Part shown: positions 8,167 to 16,405 of the stretch, in pieces
How positions within the stretch are numbered: the stretch's first letter is position 1
Layout: each line of letters starts with the position of its first letter
Assembly: GCA_902786465.1 (NCBI GenBank)
Contig: CADACQ010000003.1
Location: 1-64,000, forward strand
Reading direction: 5' to 3'
Length of the DNA stretch: 64,000 nucleotides
Source: an uncultured Eubacteriales bacterium
GTDB lineage: Bacteria > Bacillota > Clostridia > Christensenellales > CAG-138
The notes under the pieces: model-generated
What the model was told of the DNA's origin: nothing
What the model saw: the letters and a program-made list of their open reading frames with translations, nothing else
Databases searched by the model: none
Program-made: the position numbers and the translations under genes

Positions 8167-9094
8167 ACTTTCCCGGGCGTTCTACGAAGAGTACGGCGCG
8201 CCCATGCTCCAGGAGCAGTTCCCCGCGCAGGCGGGGCTCATCGCCGTGGGGCTGATCGGCAGCGGGTCCGAGACCTTGGGCTTCGACGACGAGGTGAGCC
8301 GGGACCACGACTTCGAGCCCGGGTTCTGCCTGCTGCTGCCGGACGAAGGCGTGGTGGACCGGCGGACCGCCTTTTTGTTGGAGCGAGCCTATGCGAAGCT
8401 CCCCAAGGCGTTCATGGGCCTGCAGCGCAGCGCCATCGCCCCCGTGGGCGGCGCCCGGCACGGGGTCCTGCGGACGGCGGACTTCTTCACTGAGAAGGTG
8501 GGCGCCCCCGACGGCGTGCTCACCCTGGACCAGTGGCTGAAGATCCCCCAACAGGCGCTGCTGGAAGCAACGGGCGGCCAGCTCTTCCGTGACGACCTCG
8601 GGGAGGTCACGGCCATCCGGGCGGCCCTCTCCCGTATGCCGGAGGACGTGCGCAAAAAGCGCCTAGCGGGGCACCTGCTCCTCATGGCCCAGGCGGGGCA
8701 ATATAACTACCTTCGGTGCCTGAAGCACGGGGAGCCCGCGGCGGCGCAGCTGGCCGTCAACGAGTTCGTGAAGAGCTGCATCGAGGTGGTGTTCCTGCTG
8801 AACCGGGCCTACGCCCCCTACTATAAATGGAGCTTCCGCGCCCTGCGGCGGCTTGACAAGCTGTCGTTGACGGCGGAGACGCTGGAGTATCTTTTGACCA
8901 CGGGGAACGACCCAGAGCTGGCGGAATCGAAGTACGACATGATCGAGAGCACCGCGGCGGACGTCATCGACGAGCTCCAAAACCAGGGTCTCACCAAGGC
9001 CATCTGCGGCGACCTCGAAAAGCACGCCTACTCCGTCAACGACGGTATCGAGGACGGGGACGTGCGAAACCTGAACATTCTATACACGATCTAA
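8153..9094 (+). CDS. DUF4037 nucleotidyltransferase-like protein
   Basis: The N-terminal motif GSGSETLGFDDEVSRDHDFE (about residues 35-55) resembles the G-S-x(n)-D-x-D core of nucleotidyltransferase-fold proteins. The rest is a helical DUF4037-type region. Its substrate is unknown. Overlap with the TPR gene suggests translational coupling. The end is followed by AAAGGAGA, which serves nrdG. Confidence 0.7.
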   Translation: MNGLELSRAFYEEYGAPMLQEQFPAQAGLIAVGLIGSGSETLGFDDEVSRDHDFEPGFCLLLPDEGVVDRRTAFLLERAYAKLPKAFMGLQRSAIAPVGGARHGVLRTADFFTEKVGAPDGVLTLDQWLKIPQQALLEATGGQLFRDDLGEVTAIRAALSRMPEDVRKKRLAGHLLLMAQAGQYNYLRCLKHGEPAAAQLAVNEFVKSCIEVVFLLNRAYAPYYKWSFRALRRLDKLSLTAETLEYLLTTGNDPELAESKYDMIESTAADVIDELQNQGLTKAICGDLEKHAYSVNDGIEDGDVRNLNILYTI

Positions 9095-9106
9095 AGGAGA
9101 GCGACC

Positions 9107-9796
9107 ATGAAGATACAGGGCTTACAGAAGATGACGCTGCTGGACTTCCCCGGGCGGGTGGCCTGCACGGTGTTTTTGGGCGGCTGCGACTTTCGCTGCC
9201 CCTTCTGCCACAACGGGGAGCTGCTGGACGGCTCCGCCCCGGCGGTCATGGACGATCAGGAGCTCCTTCGGTTTTTGAAGGGCCGCCAAGGGCTGCTGGA
9301 CGGGGTGGCCATCACCGGCGGCGAGCCCCTGCTTCGAAAGGATCTGCCGGAGCTCCTCCGCGCCATCCGTGAGCTGGGCTTCGGGGTGAAGGTGGACACC
9401 AACGGCAACCATCCCGACGCCCTGGCGGCGCTCCTTCAGGAGGGGCTGGTGGACTATGTGGCCATGGACCTGAAGAACAGCCCCGAGAAGTACGCCCTGA
9501 CCGTGGGCTTCGACAGTCTGGACCTTGCCCCCATCCGCCGGAGCGTGAAGCTCCTCATGGATAGCTCCATCCCCTACGAGTTCCGCACCACGGTGGTGGA
9601 CGAGCTCCACAAGGCGGCGGATTTCGAGGCCATGGGCCAATGGATCGCCGGGACGAAGGCCTATTTTTTGCAGCCCTTCACCGACCGGGATTCCGTTCCC
9701 TTCGCCGGCCTCCACGCCCCCACAAGAGAAAATTTGGAAAAATACGCATCTATTGCAAGGGTATACGTACCGTATACATCCATTCGCGGCCTATAA
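9107..9796 (+). CDS. nrdG: Anaerobic ribonucleotide reductase activating protein (radical SAM)
   Basis: The radical-SAM cluster motif CDFRCPFC lies at about residues 25-32, followed by the SAM-binding ITGGEPL block. The length and the LQKMTLLDFPG N-terminus fit NrdG-type activases, which install the glycyl radical on NrdD. nrdD lies 192 bases downstream and has its own regulated promoter, so the activase precedes its target. AAAGGAGA sits 7 bases before the ATG. Confidence 0.88.
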   Translation: MKIQGLQKMTLLDFPGRVACTVFLGGCDFRCPFCHNGELLDGSAPAVMDDQELLRFLKGRQGLLDGVAITGGEPLLRKDLPELLRAIRELGFGVKVDTNGNHPDALAALLQEGLVDYVAMDLKNSPEKYALTVGFDSLDLAPIRRSVKLLMDSSIPYEFRTTVVDELHKAADFEAMGQWIAGTKAYFLQPFTDRDSVPFAGLHAPTRENLEKYASIARVYVPYTSIRGL

Positions 9797-9839
9797 TCAG
9801 GCTTTTTTGCAGATCACCTCTGTATACTGCGCCGTATAA

Positions 9840-9965
9840 ATACAAGATATTGTGTGATTTGTTAACAAACAACACAAGATATTGACACAGCACCACAAGA
9901 TATGGTAGAGTAGCCATGCTCGGGTGCTGCGGCTGTATCGGGCCGCGCCTCACAAGATTTAAAAT
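9840..9965. promoter_or_regulatory. Cluster of NrdR-like boxes upstream of nrdD
   Basis: Four copies of a CACAAGAT-type motif are seen. ATACAAGATATTGTGT (9840-9855) is nearly palindromic. ACACAAGATATTGACA lies at 9872-9887, and weaker copies lie at 9893-9908 and 9950-9965. The first two are 32 bp apart start to start, about three helical turns, as is usual for paired NrdR sites. The second box overlaps the -35 element, which fits repression by NrdR when dATP is high. The nrdR gene is not in the window. Confidence 0.75.
9882..9911 (+). promoter_or_regulatory. nrdD promoter
   Basis: TTGACA (9882-9887), 18 bp and TAGAGT (9906-9911) form a promoter interleaved with the second and third NrdR-like boxes. 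The leader carries CAGGAG 9-14 bases before the ATG at 9989. Confidence 0.65.
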
Positions 9966-9988
9966 ATTTCGCTTCAGGAGAAACACCT

Positions 9989-12415
9989 ATGTACCAAGTC
10001 AAAAAGCGTGACGGACAGATCACCGAATTCAACATCAGCAAGATCACCGGCGCCATCACCAAGGCGTTCGTGGCACTGAACAAGGCCTATCATCCCAGCG
10101 TGATCGACCTGTTGGCCCTCCATGTGACGGCGGACTTCGAGAACAAGATCCAGGACGGCTGCATCGCCGTGGAGGACATCCAGGACAGCGTGGAAAAGGT
10201 GCTGTCTGAAAGCGGCTATGCGGACGTGGCCAAGGCCTACATCCTGTACCGCAAACAGCGGGAGAAGGTCCGGAACGTGAACTCCGCCCTCCTCAACTAC
10301 AAGGACCTGGTGGACAACTATCTGAAGATCGCCGACTGGCGGGTTAAGGAGAACTCCACCGTCACCTACTCCGTGGGCGGCCTGATCCTCTCCAACTCCG
10401 GCGCCATCACCGCCAACTACTGGCTCACCGAGATCTACGATCCCGAGGTGGCCGAGGCTCATCGGAGCGCAGCCATCCACCTCCACGACCTTTCCATGCT
10501 CACCGGCTACTGCGCGGGCTGGAGTTTGAAGCAGCTCATCCAGGAGGGGCTCGGCGGCGTGCCCGGCAAGATCACCTCCTCCCCGGCCAGCCACCTCTCC
10601 ACCCTCTGCAACCAGATGGTCAACTTCCTGGGCATCATGCAGAACGAGTGGGCCGGCGCCCAGGCTTTCTCCAGCTTCGACACCTACCTCGCTCCCTTCG
10701 TGAAGGTGGACAACCTCTCCCAGAAGGAAGTGAAGCAGTGCGTCCAGAGCTTTATCTATGGCGTGAACACGCCCAGCCGCTGGGGCACCCAGGCGCCCTT
10801 CTCCAACATCACGTTGGACTGGACCGTGCCCAAGGATCTCGAAAACCTGCCCGCCATCGTGGGCGGCAAGGAGATGGACTTCACCTACGGCGACTGCAAG
10901 AAGGAAATGGACATGGTGAACAAGGCGTTCATCGAGGTCATGATCGAGGGCGACGCCAACGGCCGTGGCTTCCAGTACCCCATCCCCACCTACTCCATCA
11001 CCCGGGACTTCGACTGGAGCGAGACCGAGAACAACAAGCTCCTCTTCGAGATGACCGCAAAATACGGCACGCCCTACTTCTCCAACTACATCAACTCCGA
11101 CATGGAGCCCAGCGACGTCAGGTCCATGTGCTGCCGGCTGCGCCTCGATTTGCGTGAGCTCAGGAAGAAGTCCGGCGGGTTCTTTGGCTCCGGCGAAAGC
11201 ACCGGCTCCGTGGGCGTGGTGACCATCAACCTGCCCCGGCTTGCGTACCTCGCTTCCGACGAGAAGGACTTCTACGCGCGCCTCGACAAGATGATGGACA
11301 TCGCCGCCCGAAGCCTCAAGACCAAGCGGACCGTCATCACCAAGCTCCTGGACGCAGGCCTGTACCCCTACACCAAGCGGTATCTCGGCACCTTCAACAA
11401 CCACTTCTCCACCATCGGCCTCATCGGCATGAACGAGGTGGGCCTCAACGCCAAGTGGCTTAGGAAGGACCTGACCCATCCCGAGACCCAGCAGTTCGCC
11501 AAGGACGTGCTGAACCACATGCGGGAGCGGCTCTCCGACTACCAGGAGAAGTACGGCGACCTCTACAACCTGGAGGCCACCCCGGCGGAATCCACCACCT
11601 ATCGCTTCGCCAAGCACGACAAGGAGGAGTTCCCCGACATCATCACCGCCAACGAGAACGGCACGCCCTACTACACCAACTCCTCCCACCTGCCCGTGGG
11701 GTACACGGAGGACGTGTTCTCCGCCCTGGACATCCAGGACGACCTGCAGACCCTGTACACCTCCGGCACCGTGTTCCACGCGTTCCTGGGCGAGAAGCTC
11801 CCCGACTGGAAGGCGGCGGCCAACCTGGTCCGGAAGATCGCCGAGAACTATAAGCTCCCCTACTACACCATATCCCCCACCTACTCGGTCTGCAAGGACC
11901 ACGGCTACATCACGGGCGAGCACTTCACCTGCCCCATCTGCGGACAGAAGACCGAGGTCTACAGCCGCATCACCGGCTACTACCGGCCCGTGCAGAACTG
12001 GAACGACGGCAAGGCCCAGGAGTTCAAGGATCGGAAGGTCTACAACATCGGCCGGTCCGTGCTGACCCATGTGGGCCCCAAGCCCGAGGGCGCAGCCGCG
12101 GAGAAGCCCGTGTTCACCGCGCCAGTCGAAGAAGTCAAGGCCGAGCCCGTGGCGGAGGTCAAGGAAGAGATGAAGGCGGGCAGCGCCAGCATCCTGCTGT
12201 TCAAGACGCCCACCTGCCCCAACTGCAAGCTGGCCATGGCGCTCCTCGATAAGGCGGGCGTCGCCTACACGCCGCTGAACGCCAACGAGAACAAGGAGCT
12301 TGTAAACCAGTACGGCGTGAAGCAGGCCCCCACCCTGGTGCTCATCGGCGAGGACGGCTTTGAATCCTTCCGCGGCGTCAGCGATATCAAGGGCTGGCTC
12401 ATGGGGAAAAAGTAA
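9989..12415 (+). CDS. nrdD: Anaerobic ribonucleoside-triphosphate reductase with a C-terminal thioredoxin-like domain
   Basis: This class III reductase makes dNTPs without oxygen. An N-terminal ATP-cone (about residues 1-95) gives allosteric control. A long catalytic barrel follows, then a Cys-rich zinc-type site (CPIC near 648) and the glycyl-radical region (RITGYY near 660). After a linker rich in Ala, Glu and Lys, residues from about 730 form a thioredoxin/glutaredoxin-like domain with CPNC near 742 and the cis-Pro context QAPTLV. NrdD proteins of this class usually lack that tail. The trxB gene downstream may reduce it. Confidence 0.92.
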   Translation: MYQVKKRDGQITEFNISKITGAITKAFVALNKAYHPSVIDLLALHVTADFENKIQDGCIAVEDIQDSVEKVLSESGYADVAKAYILYRKQREKVRNVNSALLNYKDLVDNYLKIADWRVKENSTVTYSVGGLILSNSGAITANYWLTEIYDPEVAEAHRSAAIHLHDLSMLTGYCAGWSLKQLIQEGLGGVPGKITSSPASHLSTLCNQMVNFLGIMQNEWAGAQAFSSFDTYLAPFVKVDNLSQKEVKQCVQSFIYGVNTPSRWGTQAPFSNITLDWTVPKDLENLPAIVGGKEMDFTYGDCKKEMDMVNKAFIEVMIEGDANGRGFQYPIPTYSITRDFDWSETENNKLLFEMTAKYGTPYFSNYINSDMEPSDVRSMCCRLRLDLRELRKKSGGFFGSGESTGSVGVVTINLPRLAYLASDEKDFYARLDKMMDIAARSLKTKRTVITKLLDAGLYPYTKRYLGTFNNHFSTIGLIGMNEVGLNAKWLRKDLTHPETQQFAKDVLNHMRERLSDYQEKYGDLYNLEATPAESTTYRFAKHDKEEFPDIITANENGTPYYTNSSHLPVGYTEDVFSALDIQDDLQTLYTSGTVFHAFLGEKLPDWKAAANLVRKIAENYKLPYYTISPTYSVCKDHGYITGEHFTCPICGQKTEVYSRITGYYRPVQNWNDGKAQEFKDRKVYNIGRSVLTHVGPKPEGAAAEKPVFTAPVEEVKAEPVAEVKEEMKAGSASILLFKTPTCPNCKLAMALLDKAGVAYTPLNANENKELVNQYGVKQAPTLVLIGEDGFESFRGVSDIKGWLMGKK

Positions 12416-12437
12416 TAGAGAAATCTATTGAAAGCCA

Positions 12438-12574
12438 TTCAACTTTTCTTGAAAGAAAAGTTGAACAAAAGAACTTTAAGAAGGGAAAGATCGCTTCAGC
12501 GAAGCCTTTGATCCCTTCTTAAGCTTCTCTTTTTTCGGTTCCTTTTTTCTCTTCACCGAAGAGAAAAAAGGAAC
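12438..12574. repeat. Multi-palindrome intergenic repeat, copy A
   Basis: Three inverted repeats stand in series. The first is TTCAACTTTTCTT with its complement (12438-12465). The second is TTAAGAAGGGA/TCCCTTCTTAA (12476-12522), which holds a smaller GCTTC/GAAGC hairpin. The third is a 17-bp perfect stem from 12538 to 12574 with the core CTTTTTTCTCTTC. Related palindromes recur at 13518 and, in reversed order, at 18541. The T-runs may also terminate nrdD. Confidence 0.8.
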
Positions 12575-12598
12575 ACAACAAAACTTGAGGTATTCATC

Positions 12599-13516
12599 AT
12601 GTATGACATCATCGTCATCGGCGGGGGCCCGGCGGGCATGACCGCGGCGCTGTACGCCCTGCGGAACGGCAAATCCGTACTGGTGCTGGAAAAGCACGGC
12701 TTCGGCGGCCAGATCACCTACTCCCCCAAGGTGGAGAACTACCCGGGCACCATCCAAATGAGCGGCAACGAGTTCGCCGACAAGCTCCTGGAGCAGATAC
12801 TGGCCCTGGGCGCCGAGGTGGAGCTGGAGAAGGCCGTGGCCGTGGAAGAAGCGGACGGCCACAAGCTGGTGCGGACCGAGGAGGGGAACGCCTTCGAAGC
12901 CATGGCCGTGGTCATCGCCACGGGCGTGAAGCATAGGATGCTGGGCCTGCCCGGGGAGAACGAGCTGGTGGGCAACGGCATCTCCTTCTGCGCCGTGTGC
13001 GACGGCGACTTCTTCTCCAATGAAACCGTCTGCGTGGCGGGCGGCGGCAACTCCGCCCTCCAGGAGGCGATCCTGCTGGCGGAGAAGTGCCGGGAAGTCA
13101 TCATCCTCCAGGACCTGCCCGAGCTCACGGGCGAGGAGACCCTGCAGAAGATCCTCCGAAGCCGCAGCAACGTGACGATCGAGACCAACCGGAAGATCGT
13201 GGGCGTCCAGGCGAACGGCGACGGGCTCACCGGCGTCACCGTGGCGGACCGGATCACCGGCGCGGAGCGGACCATCCCCTGTGAGGGGCTGTTCATCGCC
13301 ATCGGCCTCATCCCCGAGAACGGGCCCTTCGCGGACCTGGCGGAGCTGAACGGCTACGGCTACTTCGCCTCCGGCGAGGACTGCCTCACCCGGACCCCCG
13401 GCGTGTACGTGGCCGGGGACTGCCGCAGTAAAGCCATCCGCCAGCTCACCACCGCCTGCGCCGACGGCGCCGTGGCCGCTTTGGCCGCATGCCGGTACGT
13501 GAACGAGAGGAAATAA
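12599..13516 (+). CDS. trxB: Thioredoxin reductase
   Basis: The product is a 305-residue flavoprotein with an FAD-binding GGGPAG motif at about residues 8-13, the redox pair CAVC at about 131-134 followed by DGDFF, and an NAD(P)-binding GGGNSAL motif near 149. The C-terminal GVYVAGDC block binds FAD. It transfers electrons from NAD(P)H to thioredoxin-type proteins. Its place directly after the NrdD-thioredoxin fusion makes that tail a plausible substrate; this is inference. Confidence 0.9.
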   Translation: MYDIIVIGGGPAGMTAALYALRNGKSVLVLEKHGFGGQITYSPKVENYPGTIQMSGNEFADKLLEQILALGAEVELEKAVAVEEADGHKLVRTEEGNAFEAMAVVIATGVKHRMLGLPGENELVGNGISFCAVCDGDFFSNETVCVAGGGNSALQEAILLAEKCREVIILQDLPELTGEETLQKILRSRSNVTIETNRKIVGVQANGDGLTGVTVADRITGAERTIPCEGLFIAIGLIPENGPFADLAELNGYGYFASGEDCLTRTPGVYVAGDCRSKAIRQLTTACADGAVAALAACRYVNERK

Positions 13517-13517
13517 A

Positions 13518-13600
13518 GTTCCTTTTTCTCTTTGGTGAAGAGAAAAAGTAACCGAAAAAGAGAAGCTTAAGAAGATAATGGGAGATTACTTCTTAAGCTT
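13518..13600. repeat. Multi-palindrome intergenic repeat, copy B (two palindromes)
   Basis: The first palindrome, 13518-13532 with 13538-13552, has the CTTTTTCTCTT/AAGAGAAAAAG core. The second, AAGCTTAAGAAG/CTTCTTAAGCTT (13563-13574 with 13589-13600), matches the middle palindrome of copy A. Its right arm supplies the last codons and stop of the vanZ-like gene, so the repeat overlaps a coding end. It probably serves as a terminator for both convergent genes. Confidence 0.75.
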
Positions 13601-14074
13601 TTTTCGTTGTATCCAATACAGTATCAAGAGCAGGAACGCGGCGCCCAGGAACACCCCGGCGAAGTCGATGCCCATGTCCCGCAGCTCGCAGGAACGGCCG
13701 GGGACGAAAGCTTGCTGGACCTCGTCCAGCACCGCCCGGACCCCGCCCAAGATAAGGGCCGCCGGGAACGCCCGCCGAGGCGGCAGGTCCATCGAGAAGG
13801 CGGCGAAGGTGAGCAGCCCCAGCACGGCGAAGACGACGAAGTGGGCGAGCTTGCGCACCGCGAAGGACCAGGCCTCCATCCGTTGCAGCTGCGCCTCCGG
13901 GGACAGGCTCGAAAAGCTCCTGTCGAAGTGGTCGATCAGCCATGCGACCACCCGGCCGGAGGTCCGATCGGAATCGTCGGCCGCCTGGGCGGAGAAATGG
14001 AAGATGACCGCCATCCAGGCGATCACCAGCGCCCAAAGCGCCAGGCGCAGCCAAAGCTTGCGACGGTCCGTCAT
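13586..14074 (-). CDS. VanZ-family membrane protein
   Basis: The product has 162 residues with four hydrophobic segments and the VanZ signature VRKLAHFVVFAVLG (about residues 73-86) and DEVQQAFVPGRSCELRDMGI (about 117-136). VanZ proteins are membrane proteins of poorly known function; one confers low-level teicoplanin resistance. GGGGGAGG precedes the ATG at 14074, and a TATAAT lies about 30 bases upstream. The Lys-rich C-terminus is encoded by a repeat arm. Confidence 0.82.
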   Translation of the reverse strand: MTDRRKLWLRLALWALVIAWMAVIFHFSAQAADDSDRTSGRVVAWLIDHFDRSFSSLSPEAQLQRMEAWSFAVRKLAHFVVFAVLGLLTFAAFSMDLPPRRAFPAALILGGVRAVLDEVQQAFVPGRSCELRDMGIDFAGVFLGAAFLLLILYWIQRKKLKK

Positions 14075-14135
14075 AGCCTCCCCCTTCCCGCGATCTGCCC
14101 CATTATACCGAAGAAAGGGTCCCTTGGCAACCCCG

Positions 14136-14291
14136 TCACTGCATCCGGTACCGGTCCTCCAGCAGCGGCTGGCAGTAGGCGTAGAGCGCTTCCAGGGAGA
14201 CGAAGCGATACAGTATCCCCGTCGCCAGCTTGACGCAGGAGATCAGCTTGTTCCTGTGATCGATCCAAATATCCACGGTCCCTGCTTCCAT
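14136..14291 (-). CDS. Small 51-residue hypothetical protein
   Basis: An open frame of 51 codons begins at an ATG (14291) preceded by GGAGGGG with 5-base spacing, which is a strong ribosome site. The product starts MEAGTVDIWIDHRNK and ends LLEDRYRMQ. It has no recognisable domain or signal peptide. It fills the gap between sigH and the vanZ-like gene. I do not recognise the family. Confidence 0.6.
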   Translation of the reverse strand: MEAGTVDIWIDHRNKLISCVKLATGILYRFVSLEALYAYCQPLLEDRYRMQ

Positions 14292-14343
14292 AGCATCCCC
14301 TCCTTATCTATAAGACGTCGCAGAGGGGCAAATGGTTGCATAA

Positions 14344-14367
14344 AAAAAGACGGTCGCCCGTCTTTTT
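14344..14367 (-). terminator. Terminator at the end of sigH
   Basis: A 10-bp stem AAAAAGACGG/CCGTCTTTTT with a TCGC loop overlaps the sigH stop codon. Leftward transcripts get a long T-run immediately after the stem. Confidence 0.88.
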
Positions 14368-14977
14368 ATGCCGTTCTCACGTGCTCCTCCAGCTTCTTCT
14401 TCACCCGCTGGATGGCGTTGTCGATGGATTTTGGGGGCTTTTGGAGCAGCTGCCCGATCTGCTGGTAGGAGAGGCCCTTCAGATACAGCCCCAGCACCTG
14501 CTTCTCCAGGGGCGACAGCTTCTCCTCAATATCCCGGGCCATGGCCTCCATGTTCTCCTGGCCGATGAGCATCTCCTCCGGGTCGCTGACGCCCATGCCC
14601 GAGAGCACGTCCATCAGCGTCCGATCCGTGGACCCGGGCTCGTAGACCGGCTGGTTCAGCGACACGTAGGTGTTGAGCGGCTGGTGCTTCTTGCGGGTGG
14701 CGCCCTTGATAGCGGTCAAAATCTGGCGGGTGATGCACAGCTCCGCAAAGCTGCGGAAGGCGGCGTTCTTGGCGCCGTCGTACTCGCATACGGCCTTGTA
14801 GAGCCCCAGCATCCCCTCCTGGACCAGGTCCTCGTTGTCCGCGCCCACCAGAAAGAAGGTGCGGGCCCGGGCCCGGACCAGGGGCTTGTACCGGTCGTAC
14901 AGCTCCCACTCCGCCTCCTCGTCCCCCTGCCGGAGGAGAGAAAGCAAATCCTCGTCGCTTCTGCGTTTCGTTTCCAT
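14366..14977 (-). CDS. sigH: RNA polymerase sigma factor SigH
   Basis: The product has 203 residues with sigma region 2 (YKPLVRARARTFFLVGADNEDLVQEGMLGLYKA split near residues 30-63) and a region-4 helix-turn-helix (LSYQQIGQLLQKPPKSIDNAI, about 166-186). In Bacillota SigH starts the sporulation and transition-phase programme. The order mrnC-rlmB-sigH matches the conserved neighbourhood known from Bacillus. The gene begins one base after rlmB ends. Confidence 0.9.
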   Translation of the reverse strand: METKRRSDEDLLSLLRQGDEEAEWELYDRYKPLVRARARTFFLVGADNEDLVQEGMLGLYKAVCEYDGAKNAAFRSFAELCITRQILTAIKGATRKKHQPLNTYVSLNQPVYEPGSTDRTLMDVLSGMGVSDPEEMLIGQENMEAMARDIEEKLSPLEKQVLGLYLKGLSYQQIGQLLQKPPKSIDNAIQRVKKKLEEHVRTA

Positions 14978-14978
14978 A

Positions 14979-15959
14979 TCACGCCTTGACCTGCTCTTGC
15001 CGCCGCTTCTCGAACAGCAGGATGCCCGCGGCCACCCCTGCGTTCAGGGAGTCCACGTGCCCCTGCATGGGGATGGAAACCAGATAGTCGCACCGCTCCT
15101 TCACCAGCCGGGAAAGGCCCTCGCCCTCGTTTCCGATGACCAGGGCGAAGGCGCCGGTCATGTCCTGCTTGTACATGCTCTCCCCCGCCATGTCGGCCCC
15201 GGCGATCCAGAGCCCGGCGGCTTTCAGCTCCTCCAGGGCGGCGGAGATGTTCACCACCCGGGCGATCAGCATGTGTTCGCTGGCCCCGGCGCTGGATTTG
15301 ACGGCGGCGGCGGTGACGGGCGCGCTCCTGTGCTTGCCCAAGATGACCCCGTGAGCCCCGGCGCAGTCGGCGCTGCGGATGATGGAGCCCAGGTTGTGGG
15401 GGTCCTCCACCCCGTCCAGCACCACCACGAAGGGCTTCTCCCCCTTCTCAGCGGCCAGGGCCAGGATGTCGCTGATCTCGCAGTATTCCACGCCCGCGGT
15501 GTAGGCCACGATCCCCTGATGGTTGGCGGTCTTGCCGCCGTGGCCGAAGGGCAGGCACACCTCGTCCAGCTTCTTGCGGTTCACCTCGTGAACGATGATC
15601 CGGGCGTCCTTAGCGAAGGCCACGATCTCCCGCAATGACCCGTCGGGCTCGGTCTGGACCAAAACTTTGTCGATGCTGCGGCCCGCCTTCACCGCCTCCT
15701 TCACCGCGTTGCGGCCGAAGATCAAAAAGGGCAGCTCGTCCGGCTCCTTCTCCTCCAGCTGCACGGAGGCGGGGGTCATGAGCTTGCCGGCCTTCTCCCG
15801 GCGGGGCTTGTCGTTCCCGTAGGCGTAGGGCTTGCCGCCCTTCTCCGGCCGCGAGGCGCGTAAGCCGTTCCCCTGATCGCGGTCGAAGCCCTCCCGGCGG
15901 TCGCCGCCATATCTCTGGCGGCCCCGGCCGCCCTCGTCTGCGCTCTTTCTGAATGCCAT
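14979..15959 (-). CDS. rlmB: 23S rRNA 2'-O-methyltransferase RlmB (SPOUT/TrmH family)
   Basis: The product has an N-terminal Arg/Gly-rich extension (about residues 1-75), the substrate-binding domain (FGRNAVKEAV) and the knotted SPOUT domain. The SPOUT motifs are LDGVEDPHNLGSIIRSA, VIGNEGEGLS and IPMQGHVDSLNAGVAAGI. RlmB methylates 23S rRNA G2251. The start at 15959 is preceded by AAGGAAGAG; an in-frame ATG at 16046 lies inside mrnC and has no ribosome site. The basic extension may bind RNA. Confidence 0.9.
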   Translation of the reverse strand: MAFRKSADEGGRGRQRYGGDRREGFDRDQGNGLRASRPEKGGKPYAYGNDKPRREKAGKLMTPASVQLEEKEPDELPFLIFGRNAVKEAVKAGRSIDKVLVQTEPDGSLREIVAFAKDARIIVHEVNRKKLDEVCLPFGHGGKTANHQGIVAYTAGVEYCEISDILALAAEKGEKPFVVVLDGVEDPHNLGSIIRSADCAGAHGVILGKHRSAPVTAAAVKSSAGASEHMLIARVVNISAALEELKAAGLWIAGADMAGESMYKQDMTGAFALVIGNEGEGLSRLVKERCDYLVSIPMQGHVDSLNAGVAAGILLFEKRRQEQVKA

Positions 15960-15961
15960 GT

Positions 15962-16405
15962 TCACTCTTCCTTTCCTGCTTCTTCGTTGACTTGCACGGC
16001 CACCGCCATGAGCTCGTCCACCCGTTCCTCCCGGCCCAGGACCCACAGATGCCCCAGCAGGGTCTCCAGGCCCGTGGCCACCCGGTAATCCATCACGTTG
16101 GCGTTCTTAGGCACGGTGCCGCTGTGGGCGTTCCGGCCCCGGCGGTAGATGGCCAGTTCCTCCTCCGTGAGCAGGGGCTCCAGGGCAAAGAAAGCCCGAG
16201 CCTGCCCCTGGGCGCAGACCATCCTGGCCGACAGGAGATGGAGGTTGTGGACCGTTTCAGGGTGGGTATGGATGAGATAGGCCCGGACGTAGAGGTCGTA
16301 GACCGTATCCCCCACGTAGGCCAGGTTCAGGGCCGGTATCTGCCGGGGGTCCTCCACCGGGTAGCGGAGGGCCCGGCTCATGCGCTGCTGAGCGTTCAGT
16401 TCCAT
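15962..16405 (-). CDS. mrnC: Mini-ribonuclease III
   Basis: The product is a 147-residue RNase III catalytic domain without a dsRNA-binding domain, as in MrnC, which trims 23S rRNA ends. The signature LAYVGDTVYDLYVR holds the catalytic acidic residues, and RRGRNAHS and DYRVATGLETLLGHLW complete the family pattern. The ATG at 16405 overlaps the end of the lamin-tail gene by 10 bases and is preceded at 12 bases by GGGGAGGA. Confidence 0.88.
   Translation of the reverse strand: MELNAQQRMSRALRYPVEDPRQIPALNLAYVGDTVYDLYVRAYLIHTHPETVHNLHLLSARMVCAQGQARAFFALEPLLTEEELAIYRRGRNAHSGTVPKNANVMDYRVATGLETLLGHLWVLGREERVDELMAVAVQVNEEAGKEE

Noticed and set aside
9797..9988. Cobalamin or other riboswitch upstream of nrdD
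   Set aside because: No conserved box or suitable stem pattern is seen. The repeats fit NrdR boxes overlapping a promoter instead.
9974..12070. 698-codon antisense open frame over nrdD
   Set aside because: It is a shadow of the GC-rich coding strand with His/Val/Gly-biased composition and no domain.
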